Assembly: GCA_965153455.1 (NCBI GenBank)
Contig: OZ234495.1
Span: 23,928,875 to 23,992,874 of the forward strand
Reading direction: 5' to 3'
Source: Sphagnum compactum
Taxonomy: Eukaryota; Bryophyta; Sphagnopsida; Sphagnales
DNA length: 64,000 nt
In this document: piece by piece, positions 24,791 through 35,328 of the stretch
Layout of the letters: each line of letters opens with the position of its first letter
Numbering within the stretch: the stretch's first letter is position 1
Position numbers and translations under genes: made by a program
Notes under the pieces: generated by a model
What the model was told of the DNA's origin: nothing
The model's database searches: none
What the model saw: the letters and a program-made list of their open reading frames with translations, nothing else

Positions 24791-26600
24791 TCAAAATTTG
24801 CCTCCATTTGTTTTTGGGATGTTTTATTTCTATTCATGACCTCATTTATGTTTGAACTTGCATGAAAGGGACTTTACTCTTATGAATGTTGAACAAATCA
24901 ATTGACAACTTTACAAATTATATCTCGAAAGATGGATGGTTTCACAACCATTATCGATTGGGCTATACCCAACATTGGTGGTATTAGTTGAATAGGGACT
25001 TAAAGATAGGATGGAAAGTTGGGGGGATTTGGTGGAACAATTAAAGGATGTGTTTGAATTATGTTTATTTTATATGGACACATATTACCCCTTCAACCAT
25101 GTTAATGATGATTTTTTAGTAATTCAATAAAAACAGGTCACATGGAGCTACATACTTAGGCTAGTTAACAAAGTGAGAGGTTAATCATGCATATCCAATG
25201 ACCAAACAACCAATGTAGTGTGTGTCATATTTTTGAATGTAATTGAATACAAAATAATGTTTATATGAGGAGAGAGGGAAATATCATTTTTACCCTCTTA
25301 TATATCATCTCCTCTCCTACATTTTCAAACTTTCAAACAGTTAAAGCCTTACAATGTATCAACAATATTAACCATTTTGATCATCCCTAAATAGTTTTAA
25401 TTGAAGTCAATAAGATTATATGAAAATACACCTATCAATTTCAATAGGGTGATTGTTTAAATTTGGTTAGAGTTTAAACAATATTCGGTAGGCAATCTTA
25501 TTACATCTAGTAAAGTCATAGGCATATTTTGATAGGATGTTTATTAAATATTACTACGAGTCCTCAATAAGCTTTATTTTAGTAAATTGCCATCACATGT
25601 GTAATTCCTATACATTCGTAATATTATCCCCCCTTAAGACCTTAGTGTTAGTTTTTTTTTTAAACTGGTAATTTTTTTATATTAATTTACTAGGAACTCG
25701 CTCATTACATCCGCTTAAATACCAAGTACCCAACACCTAGAACAAATAGACCAAAACATTGAACATTTATTTTCTACTAATAATTAATACCCATTAATGT
25801 TAGTTGATTTCCCCATCACCCACAATAAATCTAAACAAATATCAATCTATAAATATTGCACCACCGTTCGTAGCAGAATTCCCTATCTTTATTTTCATAC
25901 AGAAGATACATCTTTTTTCTTAAAGTTCATTTTCATTTCTACTTCCAACGCCCCCTTTCATTTATGTTATGTTGTCCTTTTTATACCCCCTTCATCGGTT
26001 TGTCAAAATTGCAATTACTCTAATTACATAACTACTTATTTTAATCAAAATTAGCTTGCTACTTGGATGCTTGAACATTTGTATTGTAAATTTGCCTACA
26101 TAGCCACATGTCGACTTACACAACCTCATGCTAACTTGCATAGCCCTCATGCCGACTTGCATAGCTCATATGTTGGCTTGTACTAATTGCATTCATTGGT
26201 TTGCGCATGTCAATTTGCATACATGTTGATTTGTATGCATCGGCTAGCAAATGTTGGGTTACAACAATTCACTGTTACAAGCCGACCTGTCTAATATGGT
26301 TTGACTTTAAAATAAGTCTCTTCTAGCTTTTACAATGCGAATTGCCTTTCTTTTATTTCTAGCCTATTAGTTAAATTATATATCTTACACCATCCCCCTC
26401 TTAAAGATGTAATGTCCCACACAACTTAATAACATTTTCTTTGTGAACCAATCTAATGTCATGCTACACCTTAAGGTTGTCGAAGTGAGGCTCCTAATCG
26501 TGGTGTGTTAGGATTTTATCGGGTTGTTGAAGGACCAGGTTGAGCATATTGGTGAGCCTCCTAAGGTCCAATGATGGTTGGAGGAATCACTTTATTTTTA
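24791..26600. other. AT-rich DNA; short 'catgccgacttgcatagc' repeats at 26090-26300
   Basis: No gene recognised. Between about 26090 and 26300 a short motif, (c)atgccgacttgcatagcc with variants, recurs about eight times. The frame 25797-26054 has no family resemblance. Confidence 0.5.
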
Positions 26601-26682
26601 TTTTTCTTTTGGCAATAAGCCCATCCTCTTCATTCAACCTTGAGAGGAGTTTTCCATTGGTAGTCAAAAGTCTTCAACAACA

Positions 26683-27539
26683 TTATCCAATGATGCCATC
26701 CTTTGTGTAGGTGATGGTTTGTTTGCTATTGTAGTTGTCCCTCAAATTCTTGTCTAATGGATGAAGCAAACACAACATGTAGTGTACCCGTTGAGTTTGT
26801 CGGGGTTGCTTCAACTTCTTCAACCAATGATGGGTATGTTTGATGGTTGCCTCAAAGGTCAAAGGTTTTTTTCCCATATATGTTTTGCTAGTACCCACTT
26901 GTGAAATTTTATGTTTCAGGAACCCAATAGCAATACTACCAATAGCACCCCAATCTACTAGTTGATGATAGATGGCCATGGAATGTTTCCATTGTTCTGT
27001 CGTTCTTGTGCATAATCCAACACCATGGGAACACTTTTGGTATGATACTCCATGGCAAAACTTGGAGTATGCAAGCTTACAAAATGATCTATAACTTGTA
27101 AATTGATGAAATGCAATTTCCAGTTTACAATAGTACTTAAGAGCGTAAAGTCTTGGGCATCCAACCATAAATTTTAACTTACCATAGGCTTTTGGTCAAA
27201 AATGAAGTATCCACATATGAGACTATACAATAAATATTCCATGAACTCTAAGTCATCAATTTGCCACATGTTAAAAAACTCTTGCTCTTCTATGTGGATC
27301 CCAATCATTGGGGGCGCTACCCCTACCCTGATGCAAGTTTGCAATCGAAATACTACATAATGACTCTTTGGGTTTGGAAAAAATAATATTATAGACTCTA
27401 TCTCCATCGAGATATGTAAGAAATTGTTTAAACTTGTAGGTTTTACCCCTACATCTTCTGCTAGACCAGGCACTAAAACTCTTGAGGTGTTAAAATTCCC
27501 AACAAGTCTTTGTCTTTTTGTTTTACAAGTTCCTCCCAA
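26683..27539 (-). pseudogene. Decayed unknown ORF pair, possibly transposon-derived
   Basis: Two minus-strand open frames follow each other: 27539-27174 (121 aa, containing RVLVPGLAEDVGVKPTSLNN) and then 27168-26683 (161 aa) or, in the first frame again, 27164-26958. The sequence looks like one protein broken by a stop and frameshifts: peptide-like stretches such as WGAIGSIAIGFLKHKISQVG continue after the break. I do not recognise the family. The location in gene-free repeat DNA favours a mobile-element protein, by inference. Confidence 0.4.
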
Positions 27540-27639
27540 TGGTGAATCCTATTGTGATATTCTATTCCTTTGATATGAAGTTAACAAGTTTTGTGATCTC
27601 CCATTGGGTTACTTAGGAGCTAAAAATTAAAGTTTTGCA

Positions 27640-28510
27640 AAAAGATGGAGGTTTAGACAAGAAATCTAAAGGTTTTGCAAGGATATGAAAGTCTAGCCAA
27701 AAAGTAAATAGGTTTTGCCAATGGGTACTAAGTTACCCAAGAAAACATAAAGGTCTTGCCCAAAAGTAAGTTTACCCATGGAATAGAAAGGTTTTGCCTT
27801 TGAAGGTAAAGGCTTAACAAACAAATAAACATGTTTTGCCAAGAGGTAAAAATTTAGCAATGAAGTAAAAAGGTTTTGCCAAATGGTAAATGTTTTGCCA
27901 AGAAGTAAAAAAGTTTGCCAAAAGATAAAGGTTTAACCATGAAATAAAAAGGTTTTGCCAAGAGGTAGAGGCTAACCATGAAATAAAAAGGTTTTGCTAA
28001 GAAGTAAAGGTTAACCATGAAATAGAAAGGTTTTGCCAAGAGGTAAAGGTTTAGTCATGAAGTAAAAAGGTTTTGCCAAGAGGTAGAAATTTGGCCATGA
28101 AATAGAAAGGTTTTGCCAAGTGATAGAGGTTTAGCCATGAAGTAGAAAGGTTTTGCCAAGAGATAAAGGTTTAGCCATGAAATAGAAAAGTTTTGTTAAT
28201 AAGTAAAAGTTTAGCCATGAAATATAAAGGTTTTGCCAAGAGCTAGAGGTTTAGCCATGAAATATAAAGGTTTTGCCAAGAGCTAGAGGTTTAGCCATGA
28301 AGATATAAAAGTTTTGCCCAAAGTACATGTTTAACCACAAACGAAAGAAGTTTTGCCAATAGATAGAGGTTTAGTTAATAAATATAAAGGTTTTGCCAAG
28401 AGGTAAAGATTTAACCAAAAATTGGAGAGGTTTTGCCAATAGGTTTTGCATGTTTAACTAATAAATAAAAAGGTTTTATGAAAAGGTAAAGGTTTAACAA
28501 AAACAAGATA
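27640..28510. repeat. Minisatellite, about 40-bp unit 'aggttttgccaagaggtaaagg'
   Basis: About 20 imperfect copies of 'aggttttgccaagaggtaaaggtttagccatgaaatagaa'. Two adjacent copies near 28215-28300 are nearly identical. Open frames on the minus strand here only repeat the unit (FYFMVKP-like) and are not a gene. Confidence 0.9.
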
Positions 28511-28599
28511 CAATGTAGGAAGGTAAAAATAGTAGGGGGATAAACATGTGAACTATAATTTATAGGGAGTTGGGGGTTCATTTGATTTGAGGGCAAAAA

Positions 28600-28840
28600 G
28601 CTGGAGAAACGAGGTCTCTTCTTGGATGCTAGCTCTCCTAGGCCAGGTCATGGGTTCTTTTTTTAAGCGGACTAGGCTACAAAGGCTCTTTTCTAGGCTA
28701 CCTATACATTTTTTTCTTTGCGTAGGCTCTAAACCAAGGGGCTTTTTCCTAGGTTGTCTAGGTTTTTCTATAGGATGCTTAGGCTCTTTCCTAGGATGCC
28801 TAGTTATTTTTATAAGTTACCTAAATTGATTCCTAGGGTG
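28600..28840. repeat. 'ctaggctcttttctaggctgcc' tandem repeat
   Basis: Short units of about 30 bp built from 'cctaggctctttcctaggatg'. The same theme returns at 29470-30270, so the stretch between (28850-29460, no gene seen) may be an insertion splitting one array. Confidence 0.75.
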
Positions 28841-29469
28841 CTGGTAGATGTGGATTTAATTCTTCCATAACCATTCCATACTTATTGTAACAACAATTTT
28901 GCACTACATTAAACATACACTCATTCATAACTTTGCATTGATTCTAAACACACATACATCTGCAGTCTAGTAATACAACAAATTCATGGTTATCTCTGAT
29001 AACTAGAATCTACAATCCAAAACACAATGTCTAAAAACTACAAACCAAATTACAATTCATTTTCATGATATTAAAGACCACAGATCAAATTGAAAATGGA
29101 AATTAATAAAGAAGTCTATACTCTCCTTGTTTACTAAAAACTCAACAAAAATACAACAAAATCCATGTTCTATGGAAGTGTAATCAAAATAACAAGTCAA
29201 ATCTATGGTATTCAACACCAAAATTTAATTTTTTTACAAAGTACGTACATTTCTACTCTTATTCTATAAGTGTGTCTCTATGAATGTCCTCAAACTCCAA
29301 AAACTCCTTCCATTGGGCAATCCCCAAGTCGCCATCAACATGAACAAGAGAACAAAATTCAACAAGAATTCAAAATTCAAACCCTTCAAGTGTCCAATGG
29401 CCTATTCCTATCCATAATGTCTTGTAATCCCAAAAACAATGTAATTTGCCTACTCCTTTAACAGGTGCC
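28841..29469. other. AT-rich non-repetitive segment between two related arrays
   Basis: No repeat units and no recognised gene; it interrupts the 'cctaggc' array. A frame at 29270-29461 has no family resemblance. It may be an inserted element, but I could not find terminal repeats. Confidence 0.4.
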
Positions 29470-30275
29470 AATGCTTTTTTTTCCTAAGTTGCTTAGACTT
29501 TTTTATAGCTCACATGTGCTCTTTCCTAGGCACCATAAGGTGCCTAGGCTTTATCCTAAACTACTTAGGCTTTTTCATAAGTTGCATGGGTTCTTTGGTA
29601 CATTGGTTGCCCATGTTTTTCATGGCATCTTGGGGATTTTTTGATGTTGCCCCAGTTTTTTCATAGGGATCTTGAGGTTTTTTTGAAAAAGTCCATGCTT
29701 TTTCATAGGCATATTGGGGTTTTTCCTTAAGTTGCCCATGTTTTTTCATAGGCATTTTGGGCTTTTTCCTAGGTTGCTCAAACTTTTAACATGTTTGAGT
29801 TTTTTCCTAGCTCTTAAGGTTTTTTCGTAAGGTGATTAGGTTTTTTTAAAGTTTTTAAAGGCTTTTTATAAGTTGCCTTGGCTTTTTCCCATGTTGCCTA
29901 TGCATTTTCATAGGTTACTTGGGCTCTTTCGTACGGTGCTTTAGGTTCTTTCAAAGGTTAGTTAACTATTTCAATAGGTTGCCTAAGCTTTTTCCTAGGA
30001 TGCTTAGGCTTTTTTAACATGCCTAGACTTTTTCGTAAGCTACTTGAGTTTTTTCCTAGGGTATCTACCTTATTTAAAGGTCCCTTAGACCTTTTTCATA
30101 GGATGCATGGGTTTTTTAATAGGTTGAGTAGGCTCACATTAAGGTTCCTAGGGGTTTTCATAGCCTTCATGGGTATTTTCTTAGGCCTTTGTCTAGGCGT
30201 TTCCATAGGTTGCTTGGTGAGTTCCTAGGCTACATTTTGCTGTCGAGAGGTTGGGGCTTTTTCTCCCTAGGCTAC
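29470..30275. repeat. Minisatellite, about 30-bp unit 'aggttgcctaggctttttcct'
   Basis: More than 20 degenerate copies of 'ctaggttgcttaggctttttcctaggttgcc' and variants with tttttcatagg. Long repetitive open frames arise on both strands from this. Confidence 0.85.
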
Positions 30276-30329
30276 GTAAAGGCTTCCCATTTAACAAAGG
30301 TCTTTGGACATAGTATGACCCTTTTGCTT

Positions 30330-30890
30330 CTTGGGGCATTGGACTTTCTTAACATATGTAGGTGGTTAAAGTTTCCTAGGCATGGGCTCGGGTTGCTTGT
30401 ACTAGGTATGGGCTTGTTTAGGTCTTTAAGGTGAAGCCTAGTCTTCTTGGACATAGGGTCAAGGTGATTCCTCCCTCATTGGCATGGGCTTGGGCTTCTT
30501 GGACAGGGAATGGACTTGTCTAAGTCTCTTTGGTGAGGTCCCATGTTTTTTGAACATAGGGTCAAAGCAATTGGGGTTTCTTAGGTGTGAGCTTGGGCTG
30601 AGGAGGGGTTTGTCCAACTCTTTTTGTGAGATCTCAAGCTTTCTTGAACATGGGCCTAGGCTTCTTAAACATAGGCCTAAAAACTGTCCTCAGGCACACT
30701 TGGGCCGAAACTTTCTAAACATATGCATTGAGGTGGCCCAAGCCTTTTGGGTTGGACTCAAGCTTCTTGGACATTAACATGGGCTCCTCCAAGTCCAATC
30801 AAAATCATAGCCTTATTCTAATAGTAAGCATGGCCTTCTTGGACAGGTACCTAGGCTCCTTGAACACATGCCTTTTTCAACACACTACTG
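30330..30890. repeat. 'catgggcttgggcttcttggacat' degenerate repeats
   Basis: Imperfect copies of 'aggcatgggcttggg(c/t)ttcttggacat(a/g)gg' spread over the interval, a G/T-rich relative of the preceding array. The overlapping plus-strand frames at 30189-30777 are repeat-derived. Confidence 0.65.
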
Positions 30891-31334
30891 AGTTAGGCCA
30901 AAGCTTTATAGTTAGATGAAAACCCACAATATTGATGAAGATGTGTGAAATATACTTTAAAGAACACATAAATACGACATATAAATTTGTGAACAACCCA
31001 AGGCCTAATACGCATAAATTTATAGACCTAGGGCTAAATATGCACGAACTTTAAAACCCAGGGTCATATTCGAGAACTTTTAGACCAAGGGTAAGTATTG
31101 CATGGACTATTAGACCCTGGGTCCGTTGGGGTGGCTGAAACCCACTTATAGAACAACACTTTTGAAATCAACTAGCATATTGTTATGTGTGCTCCTAGGT
31201 TTTATGGGATTCCACATATGTAGATGAGATATTCCATTTTGATTGGATGAAAATCATGGGCCAAGGCCTGCCACAAGCATGGCCTTTGGGCTATTCCATA
31301 CTATGGCCACCCCCTGGGTATTTACCCAACAGAT

Positions 31335-31725
31335 AATAGAGATATCAGTAAAGTCAGGAAAAGACAGCACCAGTACCCTAAGTTTGGTCATACACAGGGT
31401 GAGATTTAAAAAAAAACTGCAAAAAAGTACATTAGCATTCAAGGGGGGGCGGTGAAACTCAGGAAACCATCAATTTTTTCCAGAGTTTCACCCTGTCTTT
31501 CCTTTATCGTGAGCGCCTCCACTGCTGCTACACAGATTTTCACTACTCCTACCTGTACATCTGCTGTAATTCCTCTCTCGAACCCTGTGCATGAAATGCT
31601 GAGATTCAGCATTTCGTACCGAGTTTGAGCATTTCATACTGAGATTTAATAAAATTTCCTTACTGTGCGGATACCACTAAAAGAGGGGTTGTGCGGGGAG
31701 AAAGGAGGCCCGAAGACAGGGTGAC
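31335..31725. repeat. Dispersed repeat family A, copy 2
   Basis: Homologous to 4905-5515: shares agagatatcag, agtacattagcattcaag, accatcaatttt, cactgctgctacacag, tcgaaccctgtgcat, ttcagcatttcgtac, taaaatttccttactgtgcg and ggaggcccgaagacagggtgac. Inside this copy, agcatttcgtaccgag and agcatttcatactgag form a short direct repeat near 31607-31650. Confidence 0.65.
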
Positions 31726-32779
31726 ATTACTGAAGAAAAAAACCTGCGACAAGATGATTTAGTATGCATACAAATCATCAAAGGAGCAGACCACTTCCAA
31801 GGACAAAAAAAAACAAAAACAAAAAACAAAACGAAAGCATCACTGAGTTGTTCCTTACTGGACTGACGATGTTTTTGAGAAGCAGAGAACTTGGAAACTG
31901 TCTAGAGTTGCTCCTGCTGCTGCAACACTGCAACTCCTTGAATCCCAGGACCGCTCACACGATAGCCATCTCTGCCTCCTCCTCCTCCTCCTCTTGATAC
32001 TCTGCAACATCATGCGTGCTAAGCTCGGCAGATACTAAATCTATGGCAAAGAAAAATACTGAGAGAAAGAAAAGGTACCCACAGAAGAGAGAATCGGTGC
32101 TGAGCAGCAGCACCACAAGTACACAAAGAGCAGCAGCATAGCAAATGATGTTCAAGGGACTGTCTGCAACTTATATTATTGCATCCTTTGACTCTTCGTT
32201 CAACTGCTCCAGAAGAATCTGCACTCAAAGGAAGAAGAGAATTTGGATGGAACAAACTCCACATCGCCGAATCGAGAAGATCTCCAAAGGCGAAGTTCTG
32301 ATATATGGAAGGATAGAAGGGATTTGCGATGCAGAGAGAAGGGGCCCACTTTGGCATCGTAAAGCTTGAAACTTTCAAGCGGGGGGTTTTCTTTTTCCCC
32401 CAAAAAATAAAAATAAAAATCACTGCTTCCAAGCCGTCGAGTGTTCGTCATTTCCATCTCCGTCCAGAGTCCAGACAATTAATCCCTGATTTCTGTTGGG
32501 CGCACAGAAATCTTCTCGGTTGCCATGTCGCGCGACTCATGAGCGATTTAGCTTATCCGCCGACTCCACATCCACCCACCACCACTGGCGCCATTCAAAT
32601 TTGCGCTCTCTCTGGGGCACTTGGGGATTTTTCTTGCTGCACAGAGAGGAACCCAGCCATTCTCGAAACCCGAACGAGGATTGGCTGAGCTTGCGGAGAG
32701 TTCGACCGACGACTTCAAGGATCTGTTGTTGTCAACAAATTGCGCTTTCTCCGTGGTTTGTTTGTTTGCTACTAACAAC
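31726..32779. other. Upstream region and 5' leader of the FKBP13-like gene
   Basis: Contains CTCCTCCTCCTCCTC at 31978-31993 and a short CT-rich patch at 32603-32611. Long frames on both strands (32019-32478 minus, 32329-32903 plus) overlap one another, and none shows a domain. The in-frame extension 32621-32779 upstream of the chosen ATG lacks an ATG and is treated as leader. Confidence 0.45.
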
Positions 32780-35328
32780 ATGGCAGCTCTTGTCTGCCCA
32801 TCTTCTTGTGTGGTATCTTCCTCCTCCTCCTCCTGCTGCCTCATCATCCCTACAAAGCTGCAGAGCTCGAGAAAACACGTTCGCGCTAGAGTGGGGATTA
32901 TAAGAGCTTCTTCTAGTGAAGCTGCCGAATGTAACTGCCGGCAGCAATGCACGAAAGAAGCAACAGGACCTTTGATCTTGAGGAGGGACATGCTGAGTTT
33001 AGCAGGTGTGATGGCAATAGCTGGCCTCCAAATGACTCCATCGCTGGATCCAACAGCAGCCAACGCAGCAGCTGCAACAGCTGCTTCTTTTTGTGCTGAT
33101 TTCAGCGTCACTCCATCCGGTCTAGCATTTTGTGATTCTTCCCCGGGTTCTGGCATTCAAGCTTCAAAGGGCATGCTGATCAAGGTCTGGTCAATCCCAC
33201 CACTCCCTTTCCAGCTCTTGAAGATTCTCAACTGTCTCCTTCCTTGGCTATGCAAATCTTCAAAGAAAAATCGCCTTCATTTACAAATCTCCCCTCTTTG
33301 TTTTCTTCCTGGAATCTTAGATTGGTATTCTTGGAGCATTGTTGTGCCATTGTGAACATCCCCCCCACCCAGTCCATCTTCTTTCTGGATTTCTCCCATC
33401 ATCCATCTGTCAATCTTCTTCTTCTCTTTGCTGAAAAACCTAGAAAACACCACCTGTTTACCATGCTGAAAGGATTCATAACTGTTGTCTCTGCAAATCA
33501 CAGAAAAGCAATTGTTCATCTGCAACACAGAAATTGGCAATACAGAAATTTATTGTTCATGATGGAATGGTGGGATGGAAAAAAGCAGGCTCATTACACA
33601 GGAAAGCTTGAGAGTGGGCAAGTGTTTGACAGCAGCTACAATCGGGGAAAGCCCCTCACCTTCCGCATTGGTGTTGGAGAGGTATTGCAATCTCTCTCTC
33701 TGTGTTTCCTCTTCCTACTTGACAAAAGCATTGTAAGATTGTTGAGGATTTGTTTGACAGAGAGCCTTATTGCAAGCTTGTTGCAGATTTACTTGACAGA
33801 GAGCCTTATTGCAAGCTCGTTGAGGATTTGTTTGACAGAAAGCCTTATCGCAAGCTTGTTAAGGATTTGTTTGTTACTGCAAGCTTGTTGTGGATTTGTT
33901 TGACTGAGAGCCTTATTGCAAGTTTGTGGGATTTGTTTGACAGAGAGCCTTATTGCAAGCTTGTTGAGGATTTGTTTGACAAAGCATCATTGTAAGCATG
34001 TTGAAAACTGTCTGACAAAGCATTGCAACATCTTGAAGATTGTTTAACAGAGCATTATTGCAAGCTTGTTGAGGAACTCTTTGACAGAGCCTTCTTGCAA
34101 GTTTGCTGAGGATTTGCTTGACAAAGCACTATTGCAAGCTTGTTGATGATTTGCTTGATAAATCATTGCATGTTTGTTGAGCATTTGTTTGACAGCTTCT
34201 TGAGGATTGTTTGACAGAGCCTTATTACAAGCTTGTTGAGGATTTGTTTGACAAAGCATTGCAAGTTTGTTCAGGATTGTTTGACAAAGCATCATTGCAA
34301 GCTTGTTGAGGATTTGTTTGACAAATCATTCCAAGTTTGTTCAGGATTTGTTTGACAAAGCATTGTTGCAAGCTTGTTGAGGATTGTGTGTTGAGGATTG
34401 TTTGACAAAGCATTGTGGCAAGCTTGTTGAGAATTTGTTTGACAAAGCCTACTCCAAGCTTGTGGAGGGTTTGCTTGATGAAACATTCTTGCATGCTTGT
34501 GGAGGATGTGTTTGATGTAGCATTATTGCAAGCTTGTTGAGGATTGTTTGACAAAGCATTATTGCAAGCTTGTTAAGCATTGTGAATCTACTCAGAAGGA
34601 AAACAATATCCTAAAGACTCTGATTGTAGAAGCAGATTGTATGTCTCCAAGTTTTGTAGAACAAGTGATTGATTGGAGGATCTTATGAGCACAAATTGTG
34701 ATGAAATGGGACTGCAGGTGATCAGCGGATGGGATCAAGGCATTCTTGGCACAGATGGAATTCCACCAATGCTCGCAGGTTCTCTTGTTTGTGCTCAACT
34801 AAAACCATGAATGTTTCTTTGCTTGGAGATGTGTGTGTTTGTACATGGATTGGATCAAGGCAATTCTTGGGGGGCTGATGGAGTGCATTCCCCCAATGCT
34901 TGCTAGTCTCTTGTTTGTGCTCATCCAGACATGATCATTTACTTTGCTGGAGGTACAAAAACTCCTTCTGTTCAATTGATATATGGTTTGTAAATGGTGG
35001 CAATCTAACAAGCAGGTGGCAAGCGAACATTGCGAATTCCGCCACAACTGGCATATGGTGACAGAGGAGCTGGCTGTAGATTGGGTAAATGATGAACAAA
35101 CTTTGAGCTCAAGTCTCTTATAGAGATTCGCATAATGTCAGTGGTGGTTGTGACAGATTTATATGTGTTGTCAAAGTTCACATGTTGCTGCAGAGAATCT
35201 TTGTCTTCTTGCACAGATATGTTTCTTTCAATCTAAGAAACAATTGGGGGCACAAATTGGCAGGGTCATGTCTTATACCACCAAATTCAACTCTCCTCTT
35301 CGACGTTGAATTCGTAGGAAAGGCTTGA
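32780..35328 (+). CDS. FKBP13: Thylakoid-lumen FKBP-type peptidyl-prolyl isomerase, FKBP13-like
   Basis: Five exons: 32780-33184, 33589-33681, 34718-34778, 35016-35084, 35264-35328. Total 693 bp, 230 aa, GT-AG introns, phases 0, 0, 1, 1. The first 40 or so residues are Ser/Arg-rich, typical of a stroma-targeting peptide. Then comes a twin-arginine lumen signal, LILRRDMLSLAGVM, with Arg68-Arg69, and an Ala-rich cleavage region. The mature part carries the FKBP fold: YTGKLESGQVFDSSYNRGKP, GWDQGILGTDGIPPML, GGKRTLRIPPQLAYGDRGAG and a FDVEFVGK end. Cysteines 105/118 and 207/212 match in position the two redox disulfides of Arabidopsis FKBP13, which is thioredoxin-regulated and partners the Rieske protein. 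Intron 2 holds a minisatellite and intron 3 a dead copy of exon 3. The upstream in-frame extension lacks an ATG, so 32780 is the start. Confidence 0.96.
33720..34590 (+). repeat. Minisatellite in FKBP13 intron 2, about 36-40-bp unit
   Basis: About 20 copies of 'gcaagcttgttgaggatttgtttgacaaagcattatt' and variants (gacagagagccttatt in the first copies, gacaaagcattgttg later). It fills most of the 1036-bp intron. Repetitive open frames appear on both strands and are not genes. Confidence 0.93.
34840..34955 (+). pseudogene. Dead tandem duplicate of FKBP13 exon 3
   Basis: The stretch ttggatcaagg(c)aattcttgg...cccccaatgcttgctag followed by tctcttgtttgtgctcat repeats exon 3 and its flank (34722-34827), offset by about 120 bp. 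Small indels break the WDQG frame and lead to a stop, and the donor cag|gttctc has become tag|tctc, so it should not be spliced in. Confidence 0.88.

Noticed and set aside
27854-28596. Minus-strand open frames with FYFMVKP-like repeats
   Set aside because: Products of the 40-bp minisatellite; no non-repetitive coding sequence.
32019-32903. Long frames on both strands upstream of FKBP13, including a frame reading into exon 1
   Set aside because: No ATG-initiated extension in the FKBP13 frame and no family resemblance in the others; treated as leader and promoter.
34044-34554. Minus-strand frames with repeated 'NPQQACNNALSN' peptides
   Set aside because: Translation of the FKBP13 intron 2 minisatellite, not a real repeat protein.
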